NCBI RefSeq assembly: GCF_025211055.1
Contig: NZ_JAOARO010000099.1
Span: forward strand, 1-64,000
Direction: 5' to 3'
Length of the DNA stretch: 64,000 nt
DNA from: Vallitalea sp.
Lineage (GTDB): Bacteria; Bacillota; Clostridia; Lachnospirales; Vallitaleaceae
How positions within the stretch are numbered: position 1 is the stretch's first letter; the number at the start of each line of letters is the position of its first letter. Shown here in pieces: positions 26,461-34,433 of the stretch. Position numbers and translations under genes: made by a program. The notes below the pieces were generated by a model. The model was not told the origin of the DNA and made no database searches. It saw only the letters and a list, made by a program, of their open reading frames with translations.

Positions 26461-26940
26461 ATGTATTATGGAATATTTAATTCACCTTTATTTCCTATTA
26501 TTGTTGTAGGAGATGACAAGGGACTATCTTATATACATCTTCAAACTAAATCAGGTAAAGAACTTAAACAATCAAAAGAATGGATTAGAAATGATAATTT
26601 TTTTATAGATACTTTTAACCAACTAGATGAATATTTTAGTGGCAAAAGAAAAATATTTGATCTCAAATTGAATCCACGAGGTACCCCGTTTCAAAAGAAA
26701 GTATGGAATGCACTAACTAAAATACCCTATGGGGAAGTTTGTTCATATAAGGATATTGCTGTTGCAGTAAGTAATGAAAAAGCTTGTAGAGCAGTAGGAA
26801 TGGCTAATTCCAAAAACCCCATAGCTATCGTAGTTCCATGTCATAGGGTTATAGGCAGTAGTGGAAAACTGGTTGGGTATGCTGGAGGATTAGATACAAA
26901 AGATGAGCTATTAAAATTAGAAAAAAGATATAATGTATAA
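26461..26940 (+). CDS. ogt: Methylated-DNA--protein-cysteine S-methyltransferase
   Basis: The 159-residue protein repairs O6-alkylguanine by irreversible transfer of the alkyl group to its own cysteine. The active site is IVVPCHRVIGSSGKLVGYAG, with the acceptor Cys in PCHRV. The DNA-binding helix-turn-helix is at GEVCSYKDIAVAVSNEKACRAVG, quoted here as the segment around SYKDIA and RAVGMANSKNP. The length fits Ogt rather than Ada. AAGGAGG precedes the ATG. A long hairpin follows the gene. Confidence 0.96.
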   Translation: MYYGIFNSPLFPIIVVGDDKGLSYIHLQTKSGKELKQSKEWIRNDNFFIDTFNQLDEYFSGKRKIFDLKLNPRGTPFQKKVWNALTKIPYGEVCSYKDIAVAVSNEKACRAVGMANSKNPIAIVVPCHRVIGSSGKLVGYAGGLDTKDELLKLEKRYNV

Positions 26941-26946
26941 TGATAT

Positions 26947-27010
26947 TAAGGGGCAGTACATAATATATTTGACTTAACTAGTCGTGGAATATATAGGGGA
27001 CTGCCCCTTA
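26947..27010. terminator. Bidirectional hairpin between ogt and the SPOR gene
   Basis: TAAGGGGCAGT (26947-26957) pairs perfectly with ACTGCCCCTTA (27000-27010). Inside are ATATATT/AATATAT and a GACT/AGTC hairpin. It lies between convergent genes and probably ends both transcripts, though T tracts are short. Confidence 0.6.
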
Positions 27011-27060
27011 GATACTATATGTAATTTTATAATATTTATTTATATAATAACATATAATGT

Positions 27061-27645
27061 TTATTCAGAAACAATAAAGCTGTTATATCCTGATTTATCT
27101 ACAAGGTCTTTTCTTTTAGTAGCATTCTTCATTTGTGAAAATGTACCTGCGATTACTCTATACTTATTGTTACTTGGTGAAACATAAGCATCTATTTTTT
27201 TAGTGAGAAGCTCTTCTTTTAGTTTTGTAGCATTTTCTTTTTTGTCAAATGAACCTACAATTACTCTATAATATTTTTTAGCTGTGTTTGAAATTGTAGT
27301 TGTACTGGATTTTGAACTAGAAGAACCATTATTTACTGTAGAAGTATTAGCTTTTTTATCTTCTTCTTCTTTTTCTTCTAATTTTTTATTAAGGTCTTCA
27401 TTTTGGCTTCTAAGATCATCAATAATCTTGTCTTTTTCAGCTAAGGAACCTTCAAGTTCTTTGATTTTGTCCATAGTTTCAGTGTCTGCATTTGATTCAG
27501 TGTCATTATTATTATCTGTAGTTTTTTGTTGCTTACTTACATCAGTAGTATCATAATTTACCATTTCATTAAGAGATGGTTTCTTTTGGCAGCCAACAAG
27601 AACTAGGGTTAATAGTAACATGCTAATCAATACTTTTTTAATCAT
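27061..27645 (-). CDS. SPOR-domain lipoprotein with coiled coil
   Basis: The 194-residue protein has a lipoprotein signal ending LVLVGC (Cys about 19). A linker rich in Asp, Thr and Asn follows, then a coiled coil at about 58-95 (IKELEGSLAEKDKIIDDLRS and on), a Ser/Thr linker, and a C-terminal SPOR domain at about 122-194 with its two related halves, YYRVIVGSFDKKENATKLKE and YRVIAGTFSQMKNATKRKDL. SPOR domains bind glycan strands stripped of stem peptides at septa or spore coats. A role in the cell envelope is inferred. AAGGAGGAG precedes the start. Confidence 0.9.
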   Translation of the reverse strand: MIKKVLISMLLLTLVLVGCQKKPSLNEMVNYDTTDVSKQQKTTDNNNDTESNADTETMDKIKELEGSLAEKDKIIDDLRSQNEDLNKKLEEKEEEDKKANTSTVNNGSSSSKSSTTTISNTAKKYYRVIVGSFDKKENATKLKEELLTKKIDAYVSPSNNKYRVIAGTFSQMKNATKRKDLVDKSGYNSFIVSE

Positions 27646-27778
27646 TTATTCTCCTCCTTGATATGATTATTATACATAAGTTATTTTGCTGATAATATGA
27701 TAATCATTGTAATAACTTATGTCTTATTAAATTATATAGCAGATATTTGTCGATTTCAATAGGAGAAGTGTTTGAGGG

Positions 27779-27807
27779 TTGACTTTTTATGTGTAGAACA
27801 GTATATT
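27779..27807 (+). promoter_or_regulatory. Sigma-A-type promoter of asnA
   Basis: TTGACT at 27779-27784 and TATATT at 27802-27807 are separated by exactly 17 bases, giving an 85-base leader. I see no T-box structure in the leader. A palindrome CATAAGTTATT/AATAACTTATG lies upstream at about 27674-27722. Confidence 0.65.
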
Positions 27808-27891
27808 TATATTATTGTATTTACATTTTTTAAATATCGTGGTTTAATGTAATAAAAAGTCAAAGCGATAAAGCTAACACAAGGAGGTAAC

Positions 27892-28899
27892 ATGAAGCGA
27901 TTAATGATTATTGAAGATTATGAACCAAAAATGAGTCTAATGGAGACGGAGATAGCAGTAAAACAAACGAAAGATTTTTTTGAAAATTCTTTATCAAAGG
28001 TATTGAATCTTACTAGGGTATCAGCTCCATTATTTGTATTACCAGAAACAGGACTTAATGATAACTTGAATGGATATGAAAGACCTGTTAGTTTTGATAT
28101 CAAGGAAACAGGTAAGGTTGCAGAGATTGTACATTCTCTAGCAAAATGGAAAAGAATGGCTCTTCATCGTTATAAGGTTGAAGCTTCAAAAGGTATCTAT
28201 ACAGATATGAATGCTATAAGAAGAGATGAAGATATGGACAATCTTCACTCAATCTATGTAGATCAATGGGATTGGGAAAGAGTTGTCACTAAGGAACAAA
28301 GAAATGAAGAATTTCTAAAAGATGTCATTAGGAAAATCTATAAAGTATTTAAAGATACAGAGACTTTTTTATATGAAAAATATCCATTTTTAGGTAAAAA
28401 TCTACCTGAAGAGATCAAGTTTATAACTACTCAAGAATTAGAAGATTTGTATCCTAATCTAAAACCTTCTGAGAGAGAAGACAGAGCTGCAAAAGAACAT
28501 TATGCTGTTTTCATCATGAAAATAGGCGGTACTTTAAAATCAGGAGAGAAACATGATGGTAGAGCACCAGACTATGATGATTGGGAATTAAACGGAGATA
28601 TTGTATTCTGGAATCCAGTACTTAATAGAGCTTTTGAATTATCATCTATGGGTATCCGTGTTGATGAAGAATCTCTTAAAAGTCAATTAGTAATTGCAGA
28701 TGCAGAGGAAAGAAAAGAATTAAAATATCATCAAATGATATTGAATAAAACACTTCCTTATACAATTGGTGGTGGAATAGGTCAATCAAGAATATGTATG
28801 TATTTCTTAAGAAAAGCACATATTGGAGAAGTACAAGCTAGTATTTGGCCAGAAGAAATGATAACAGATTGTGAATCTCACGGTATTAATTTATTATAG
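27892..28899 (+). CDS. asnA: Aspartate--ammonia ligase (asparagine synthetase A)
   Basis: The 335-residue enzyme makes asparagine from aspartate, ammonia and ATP. It belongs to the class II aminoacyl-tRNA synthetase fold. Motifs: [45 protein letters not shown], and near the end [20 protein letters not shown]. The length matches the 330-residue E. coli protein. AGGAGGTAAC precedes the ATG. Confidence 0.97.
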   Translation: MKRLMIIEDYEPKMSLMETEIAVKQTKDFFENSLSKVLNLTRVSAPLFVLPETGLNDNLNGYERPVSFDIKETGKVAEIVHSLAKWKRMALHRYKVEASKGIYTDMNAIRRDEDMDNLHSIYVDQWDWERVVTKEQRNEEFLKDVIRKIYKVFKDTETFLYEKYPFLGKNLPEEIKFITTQELEDLYPNLKPSEREDRAAKEHYAVFIMKIGGTLKSGEKHDGRAPDYDDWELNGDIVFWNPVLNRAFELSSMGIRVDEESLKSQLVIADAEERKELKYHQMILNKTLPYTIGGGIGQSRICMYFLRKAHIGEVQASIWPEEMITDCESHGINLL

Positions 28900-28920
28900 T
28901 TCGAGGGAAAGGAAATTATT

Positions 28921-29037
28921 ATGAACTCATTTGATGTAACTAGTTCTATAATTAATAAAGACGTGAAAAGTATATTAAATTTAGCTTCAAAAGTGATCAT
29001 ATCAAATAGTAGAGAACATCTAGGAGTATATATATGA
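28921..29037 (+). CDS. Possible 38-residue coupled small protein upstream of the MFS gene
   Basis: ATG at 28921 follows GAGGGAAAGG and opens a 38-codon frame (MNSFDVTSSIINKDVKSILN and on to HLGVYI). Its stop overlaps the start of the MFS gene as ATGA, the usual sign of translational coupling. The MFS start itself has no strong ribosome site, so translation of this frame may deliver ribosomes to it. I do not recognise the peptide. It could also be a chance frame or a gene stump. Confidence 0.4.
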   Translation: MNSFDVTSSIINKDVKSILNLASKVIISNSREHLGVYI

Positions 29038-30281
29038 ATAGCTTAAAATACAGTAGTACAAGTAGTTCAACAAATCATTATATGTTCAAAAGATGGACGT
29101 TTGTTATTCTGGGGATGATAATGTTTATGTGTCTAGGAACAGTATATTCCTGGAGTGTGTTTAGAACTCCCATAGAAGAACAGTATCAGATTGATGCTAC
29201 CTTGAGTGGTTTACCATATCTAGTATTTTTATTATCATATACAGCATCTATGGTAATAACTGGTAAATTAATTGACCGCTTAAATCCTAAAATTATGATT
29301 TTAATAGGTGGTGTTATGGTAGGTATAGGTTGGATTTTATCAGGTATTGCAGTATCATTTAGTATGATTATACTGTCATATGGTGCAATATCAGGTGCTG
29401 GTGTTGGTATTGCTTATGGACCTCCAATAAAAGTTATATCAAGTTGTTTTACAAAAAAACGTGGTATAGCTATTGGATTATTACTTGCAGGATTTGGTTT
29501 ATCACCTTTAATAACAGCTCCCATAACAAAAGCTTTAATTAATCAATTAGGCGTTAATAATACTTTTAAGGTTGTGGGCATTTTTTTCTTAATTGTAATA
29601 CCTTTATTAGGATTATATTTTGAAAAGCCTGCTCAAGTAGCAGAAAGTAATAATAAATTGAAAATAGATAACAACATTACCAATGAAGACAGTATTCTTG
29701 AATTAATAAAAAATACCAAATTTCAAGGACTGTGGTTATGTTTTGTTATTGGTACTTCCATTGGTCTTATGATTATTGGTATCTCAAGCCAAATTGGTGA
29801 AGAGTTGTTCAAAATTAATTCTAATACAACAGCTTCACTTCTATCCATTTTTGCAATTTTTAATGCAATTGGACGCCCGCTTTTTGGCTGGATTACAGAT
29901 AGATTTAGTCCCTTTGTATCTGCTATGACTTCATTCATACTTATTTTTATTACAGCAGGTCTAATGTACATGACTAATAACTATACTATCTTAATATATA
30001 TAATAGCACTATCAGTTCTTTGGATGAATTTAGGTGCCTGGCTTTCAATTGCACCAACGACTATAGCTATGTATTTTGGTGAAGCAAACTATAGTCGTAA
30101 TTACGGTGTGTTATTTACTGCATACGGCATAGGTGCAGTAATAGGAACACCTTTGGCTGGCTTTATTAGAACACAGTTTGGTAGCTACCATTATATCTTT
30201 TTACCTATAATGATTATGGCGATTATAGGTATGTTTATAGCTCTATTAACAATAAAACCTAAGAAAATTACAAAATTATGA
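29034..30281 (+). CDS. MFS transporter of the oxalate/formate antiporter-like (OFA) group
   Basis: The 415-residue protein has 12 helices. OFA-type features are WSVFRTPIEEQYQ after helix 1, motif A as ITGKLIDRLNPKIMILIGG, GAGVGIAYGPPIKVISSCFT and FGWITDRFSP in the second half. Members exchange organic anions such as oxalate and formate, or related carboxylates; the substrate here is unknown. Only a weak site precedes the ATG, which overlaps the stop of a 38-codon frame. Confidence 0.85.
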   Translation: MNSLKYSSTSSSTNHYMFKRWTFVILGMIMFMCLGTVYSWSVFRTPIEEQYQIDATLSGLPYLVFLLSYTASMVITGKLIDRLNPKIMILIGGVMVGIGWILSGIAVSFSMIILSYGAISGAGVGIAYGPPIKVISSCFTKKRGIAIGLLLAGFGLSPLITAPITKALINQLGVNNTFKVVGIFFLIVIPLLGLYFEKPAQVAESNNKLKIDNNITNEDSILELIKNTKFQGLWLCFVIGTSIGLMIIGISSQIGEELFKINSNTTASLLSIFAIFNAIGRPLFGWITDRFSPFVSAMTSFILIFITAGLMYMTNNYTILIYIIALSVLWMNLGAWLSIAPTTIAMYFGEANYSRNYGVLFTAYGIGAVIGTPLAGFIRTQFGSYHYIFLPIMIMAIIGMFIALLTIKPKKITKL

Positions 30282-30391
30282 TAGAAACGAGTTCAGCAAT
30301 TTTCAAATTAATATGGATAATGTAACAAAAAGCATTTCTCTTTCTTATAATGGTATTAAGTTATATTAATATTTATGTGGGAGAGATGCCT

Positions 30392-31270
30392 ATGGATATG
30401 TTTGATTGTGGAATTTATTCTTTTGTAAATGCTATTACAATAGAAACTATCAGGTATTGGTCTAAAAACTCGTACCAGCATATTGATGTTTTATTGAATT
30501 CTACAACTCCAAACAAAGGAATTCTATTTGATAGCTTTAATAATGACTTGAAAAGGCTCTATAAAACGTTTCAGAACATCTATAATGAACTGGATGATGT
30601 GAAGAGAGATACTAATGTCTATTTTATGGTAAAAAGATTTCTTATAGCCAATGATCATTTTATCACATTATTACAAAGGCTGAAATTTGAAGGCTTCAAT
30701 GGTTTTCCAATATTATATCAAGTTACATATCATATCTTATATGAACAGATGTATGTTAAGGAAATTTTTAGACCTTTGATGTGTACTGGAGATGTTTATC
30801 CAGATAATGTGATAATAAACTCTAATTTTAGACGAATGGCTCTAGGTACTAATCCATTACAATGCATATATGGACAAATATATTTTTGGAGTATTATAGG
30901 TGCTGAACATCCATCTATCATAATGAATATCAGCCCTAATGAAATGGAGCAATTACCTAAAAAAGTCATTGGTGATTTTAATGATATAGCTAATAGATTC
31001 AATAAGATTAATTATAAACTCTCTTGCATATATTCTAAGTTAAATATGATGAATCTTAGTATAATATTAAAAGAATTTTGTAATGTCAACAAAGAATTTC
31101 TTATATTGCTAGATAGATTTAAAGACAGTATGGAAAATTTACCTGCTAATATTAAGAATAACTTGCCAAAATTGTTCTTTGCTATTCTTGAACATATAAT
31201 CAAAGAACATGAATATGCAAAATTGTTGACAGAAAAAATTATGGAAAGTCAATATGGTAGAAATAACTAA
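30392..31270 (+). CDS. DUF2935-family protein
   Basis: The start at 30392 lies 6-7 bases after GGGAGAG. The 292-residue product is all helical with a duplicated pattern, ETIRYWSKNSYQHIDVLL in the first half and QIYFWSIIGAEHPSIIMNI in the second. This resembles the DUF2935 layout of two four-helix bundles with FW-x-x-x-x-x-EH metal-ligand motifs. The first copy has QH instead of EH. Function is unknown; a di-metal site has been suggested for the family fold. A terminator follows. Confidence 0.7.
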   Translation: MDMFDCGIYSFVNAITIETIRYWSKNSYQHIDVLLNSTTPNKGILFDSFNNDLKRLYKTFQNIYNELDDVKRDTNVYFMVKRFLIANDHFITLLQRLKFEGFNGFPILYQVTYHILYEQMYVKEIFRPLMCTGDVYPDNVIINSNFRRMALGTNPLQCIYGQIYFWSIIGAEHPSIIMNISPNEMEQLPKKVIGDFNDIANRFNKINYKLSCIYSKLNMMNLSIILKEFCNVNKEFLILLDRFKDSMENLPANIKNNLPKLFFAILEHIIKEHEYAKLLTEKIMESQYGRNN

Positions 31271-31293
31271 AAGATAATATATAAGCTTATTAA

Positions 31294-31367
31294 AATAGAC
31301 TTTACTTAATCAGATAACTTAAACCTAAGTTTAAGGACTGTTTAAATGAATAGAGTCTATTTTTTTA
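31294..31367 (+). terminator. Terminator after the DUF2935 gene
   Basis: AATAGACT (31294-31301) pairs with AGTCTATT (31354-31361), followed by a run of T. Inside is ACTTAAACCTAAGTTTAAGG, itself palindromic. Confidence 0.65.
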
Positions 31368-31517
31368 TTCCATTTATTTCTATAAGAACCATAACAATTC
31401 TTTTAAATTAGTGCAAAATGGAGTATACTAAATATAAGTATTCGGATATTACATATTATTAATTAACAGTAACCATTAATTGATAAAAATACAACAGAAA
31501 GCAATCAGGAGGAAAAA

Positions 31518-32471
31518 ATGATAAAAATAATAGCAGATTCAACTTGTGACCTATCACCAAATATTATTAAGAAATATGATATAGGAATAGCTCCACTTAC
31601 CATTAATATCAATGGCAAAGTTTATAGAGATAAGATAGATATATCAGCAGATAAATTCTATAGAATTATTGAAGAATTAGAAAATGAGCCAACTACATCA
31701 ATGCCTAACCCATCTGAATTCTTAAGAATCATCAATGAGGCAGTTGAAGAAGGACACAATGAGATATTATGTATTTGTATGTCTAGTTTAACTAGTGGTT
31801 CATATCAATCTGCAGAACTTGCAAAAACATATTTCTATGAAGAGAATGAGAAATCAGAAGTCAAGATACAAGTAATAGATTCTATGTGTATGAGTCATGG
31901 TAGTGGCTGGTTAATAATGAAAGCTGCTATTTATAGAGATAGAGGAGCTAGCTTTGACAAATTAGTTAACTGGATAGAGATTCATAAAAAACAAGTAAAA
32001 CATTTCTTAACAGTGGATGACTTAGATCATCTTATCAAAAGTGGAAGACTTACCAATTCTAGTGCTTTTGTAGGTAAAATACTTAGGATTAAACCAATAA
32101 TGACTATAAAAAAAGGAAAAGGTGCTATAGTAGCAAAAGAACGTGGAAGAAAAAAAGTTCTATCATTTTTGGTTAAGGAATTTGATAAAAGAATTGACAT
32201 GAGATATAGTAATTTCATTATAATTGGCTATACATCTGATATAAAATATGCAGAAAATCTAAGAGAAAGAATCAAGAGAGATTCTGATTTCAATGGGGAG
32301 ATTTTAATAATGCAAATGGGAGTTGCTGTAGGTACTCATGTTGGGCTTGGAGCAGTTTCTATGTTCTATATGGAGAAAAGGAAAGGACAAGTTTTTGATA
32401 ATCTATTAGTTAATCGCATGCATGATTTTGTGGATAAGACTAATGGTTTTATTGATAAGATAAAGAAATAA
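31518..32471 (+). CDS. DegV-family fatty-acid-binding protein
   Basis: The 317-residue protein begins IKIIADSTCDLSPNIIKKYD, the DegV opening motif, and has TSMPNPSEF and CMSSLTSGSYQSAELA for lipid carboxylate contacts and FLTVDDLDHLIKSGRLTNSS in the second domain. DegV (FakB-like) proteins bind a fatty acid; FakB presents it to the FakA kinase to make acyl phosphate. No fakA is nearby. It stands alone, with CAGGAGG before the ATG. Confidence 0.93.
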   Translation: MIKIIADSTCDLSPNIIKKYDIGIAPLTININGKVYRDKIDISADKFYRIIEELENEPTTSMPNPSEFLRIINEAVEEGHNEILCICMSSLTSGSYQSAELAKTYFYEENEKSEVKIQVIDSMCMSHGSGWLIMKAAIYRDRGASFDKLVNWIEIHKKQVKHFLTVDDLDHLIKSGRLTNSSAFVGKILRIKPIMTIKKGKGAIVAKERGRKKVLSFLVKEFDKRIDMRYSNFIIIGYTSDIKYAENLRERIKRDSDFNGEILIMQMGVAVGTHVGLGAVSMFYMEKRKGQVFDNLLVNRMHDFVDKTNGFIDKIKK

Positions 32472-32529
32472 GTAATTTGTAGCTAAATCATTGAAATGGA
32501 TGTATAGATGTTTTAGTTCAATATATAAT

Positions 32530-32580
32530 AGGCTGTCTTAATATATTTTATTTAAAAATTGTAATATATTTAGACAGCCT
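32530..32580. terminator. Hairpin between the DegV and pyrI genes
   Basis: Arms at 32530-32547 and 32563-32580 (AGGCTGTCT...AATATATT against its complement) pair over 18 positions with one mismatch. It lies between convergent genes and probably serves both. Confidence 0.6.
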
Positions 32581-32595
32581 GTAATGATATTATTT

Positions 32596-33018
32596 TTATA
32601 GAGAAGTTCTAGTATCACAATACTCGCATTTATATTCTTTCTTCTCTGGATCAACTAGAGTAAATGTAATATCTTCATTTTTTTCAATAGTAGTAACACA
32701 TCTAGGATTATTGCATTTTAGAATACCAACTACTTTTTCTGGAATAGATAGCTTTATCTTATCCACTATGTTCTCGTCATCAATAATTGTTATTGTAAGT
32801 CCTGGGTCGATTAATCCAAGAACGTCTAGGTTTAAATCAATTACATTATCTATTTTTATTAAATCCTTCTTACCTAATTTGTTGGAAGGTGCATTTTTGA
32901 TAAGAGCTGTAGTACAGTCTGCTTCATCTAATTTTAGTTCTTTGAATATTTTATATCCTAGTCCTGCTTTTATATGGTCTATAACAATCCCTTTTTTGAT
33001 TCCATTAATTTTTAACAT
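32596..33018 (-). CDS. pyrI: Aspartate carbamoyltransferase regulatory subunit
   Basis: The 140-residue protein has the N-terminal allosteric nucleotide-binding domain ([18 protein letters not shown]) and a C-terminal zinc domain with four Cys: CNNPRC and KCEYC. The zinc domain holds regulatory to catalytic subunits. Regulatory subunits permit ATP/CTP control of the pathway. The gene overlaps the end of pyrB by 14 bases and its GGAGGGG site lies inside pyrB. Confidence 0.96.
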   Translation of the reverse strand: MLKINGIKKGIVIDHIKAGLGYKIFKELKLDEADCTTALIKNAPSNKLGKKDLIKIDNVIDLNLDVLGLIDPGLTITIIDDENIVDKIKLSIPEKVVGILKCNNPRCVTTIEKNEDITFTLVDPEKKEYKCEYCDTRTSL

Positions 33019-33934
33019 TAATATCCCCTCCTAAAAGCTTTAATATCAGTGCCATTCTAACATACATACCATATTTAGCCTGGTTAAAATAAACTGCTCT
33101 TGGGTCATTATCTACCTCTGTGCTTATTTCATCAACTCTTGGTAATGGATGTAGAATAATCATATCTTTCTTAGCATTCATCAACTTCTCATTATCTAAT
33201 AGATAATAACCTTTTAGTCTAAGATATTCTTCTTCATTAAAAAATCTTTCTTTTTGAATACGGGTCATATATAGTATATCAAGATCAGGGATAGCTTCCT
33301 CGAGATTGGATGTTTGATAAAATTCATGGTTAGTAAGCTCTTCTATAATATAAGATGGTATTTCAAGCTCTGGAGGAGCTATAAAGACAAATTTAATATT
33401 TTCATATCTGCTAAGGGCTTTGACTAATGAATGAACTGTTCTTCCAAATTTCAAGTCACCGCATAGTCCGATAACATTATTGGAGAAACTTTTTTTGTAT
33501 GAGCGGATTGTAAGTAGATCAGTTAATGTCTGAGTGGGATGTTGATGTCCTCCGTCACCAGCATTTATTACTGGTATATCAGAATATTTGGATGCAAGTT
33601 TTGGGGCACCTTCTTTTGGATGTCTCATTACAGCTATATCAGCATAGCAACTTACAGTTCTAATAGTATCACCAATACTTTCACCTTTGGAAACTGATGA
33701 TGATGAAGCTTCAGAGAATCCGAATACGCCTCCACCTAGTCTTAGCATTGCTGCTTCAAAACTAAATCTTGTTCTTGTAGATGGTTCGTAGAATAGAGTA
33801 GCTAATAATTTGCCTTTGCAAACGTCCAAATATTTATCTGGATCTTTAATAATGTCATCTGCTAATGTAAAAATATCTTCCAATTCCTCAACAGTAAAAT
33901 CATCTGGTTGTATCAAATGTTTTCCTTTTAACAT
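33005..33934 (-). CDS. pyrB: Aspartate carbamoyltransferase catalytic subunit
   Basis: The 309-residue enzyme joins carbamoyl phosphate and aspartate, the committed pyrimidine step. Motifs: [20 protein letters not shown] for carbamoyl phosphate, [20 protein letters not shown], and [19 protein letters not shown] lies before the ATG. A PyrR-type leader element lies about 85 bases upstream, so uridine nucleotide control is expected. Confidence 0.97.
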   Translation of the reverse strand: MLKGKHLIQPDDFTVEELEDIFTLADDIIKDPDKYLDVCKGKLLATLFYEPSTRTRFSFEAAMLRLGGGVFGFSEASSSSVSKGESIGDTIRTVSCYADIAVMRHPKEGAPKLASKYSDIPVINAGDGGHQHPTQTLTDLLTIRSYKKSFSNNVIGLCGDLKFGRTVHSLVKALSRYENIKFVFIAPPELEIPSYIIEELTNHEFYQTSNLEEAIPDLDILYMTRIQKERFFNEEEYLRLKGYYLLDNEKLMNAKKDMIILHPLPRVDEISTEVDNDPRAVYFNQAKYGMYVRMALILKLLGGDINVKN

Positions 33935-34017
33935 GGTATTTCCTCCTTTTTAGCATCACGGTACTAGATTAAAGGTTATAATTTTATAGGATATCTTTTG
34001 GAAAAAATCATATTAAA

Positions 34018-34044
34018 CGTTACCTTCCTAGCCTCTCTTGGACT
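34018..34044 (-). promoter_or_regulatory. PyrR-binding leader element upstream of pyrBI
   Basis: On the minus strand the leader contains AGTCCAAGAGAGGCTAGG followed by AAGGTAACG. This closely follows the PyrR recognition loop known from Bacillus subtilis (AGUCC-x-GAGAGGCU...GAAGG-x-UAAC). PyrR binds it with UMP and lowers pyr expression. I do not see a GC-rich terminator hairpin with a T run between it and pyrB, so control may act on translation: ATTTTTTCC downstream can pair with the GGAGGAAAT ribosome site. Confidence 0.8.
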
Positions 34045-34433
34045 AAATTAAAGATACCTATTAATCAATAGATTAACACTTATTTTTACATAAGTCAAGC
34101 AAAAAAAATTTTATAAATATATAAAAATATAAAATTATTTATTTACTTTTTTTACAGTATATGTTAATATAATGTTGTATAATTTATAAATTATAATACA
34201 AGCTTGTTATAAACATATCTGTTTAATCGAAAATCACTTAATATAATGCGAAATATCTTATTCTATGGTCTATTCAGAAAATTTCTGCGTAAAACTAACC
34301 GAATATTTCTAAAAATATACTCTTATTTACATAATAATAATGAAGTATAGATTAGAGGTGGTATTTTTCAAGTAATTTAATATGTAACCCTCAATAAAAT
34401 TTTTTGAAAAGTAAAAAAAAAGGAGGAATTGTA

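Noticed and set aside
27646..27891. T-box leader before asnA
   Set aside because: I looked for the conserved T-box sequence and a terminator pair and found neither; the promoter leaves only an 85-base leader.
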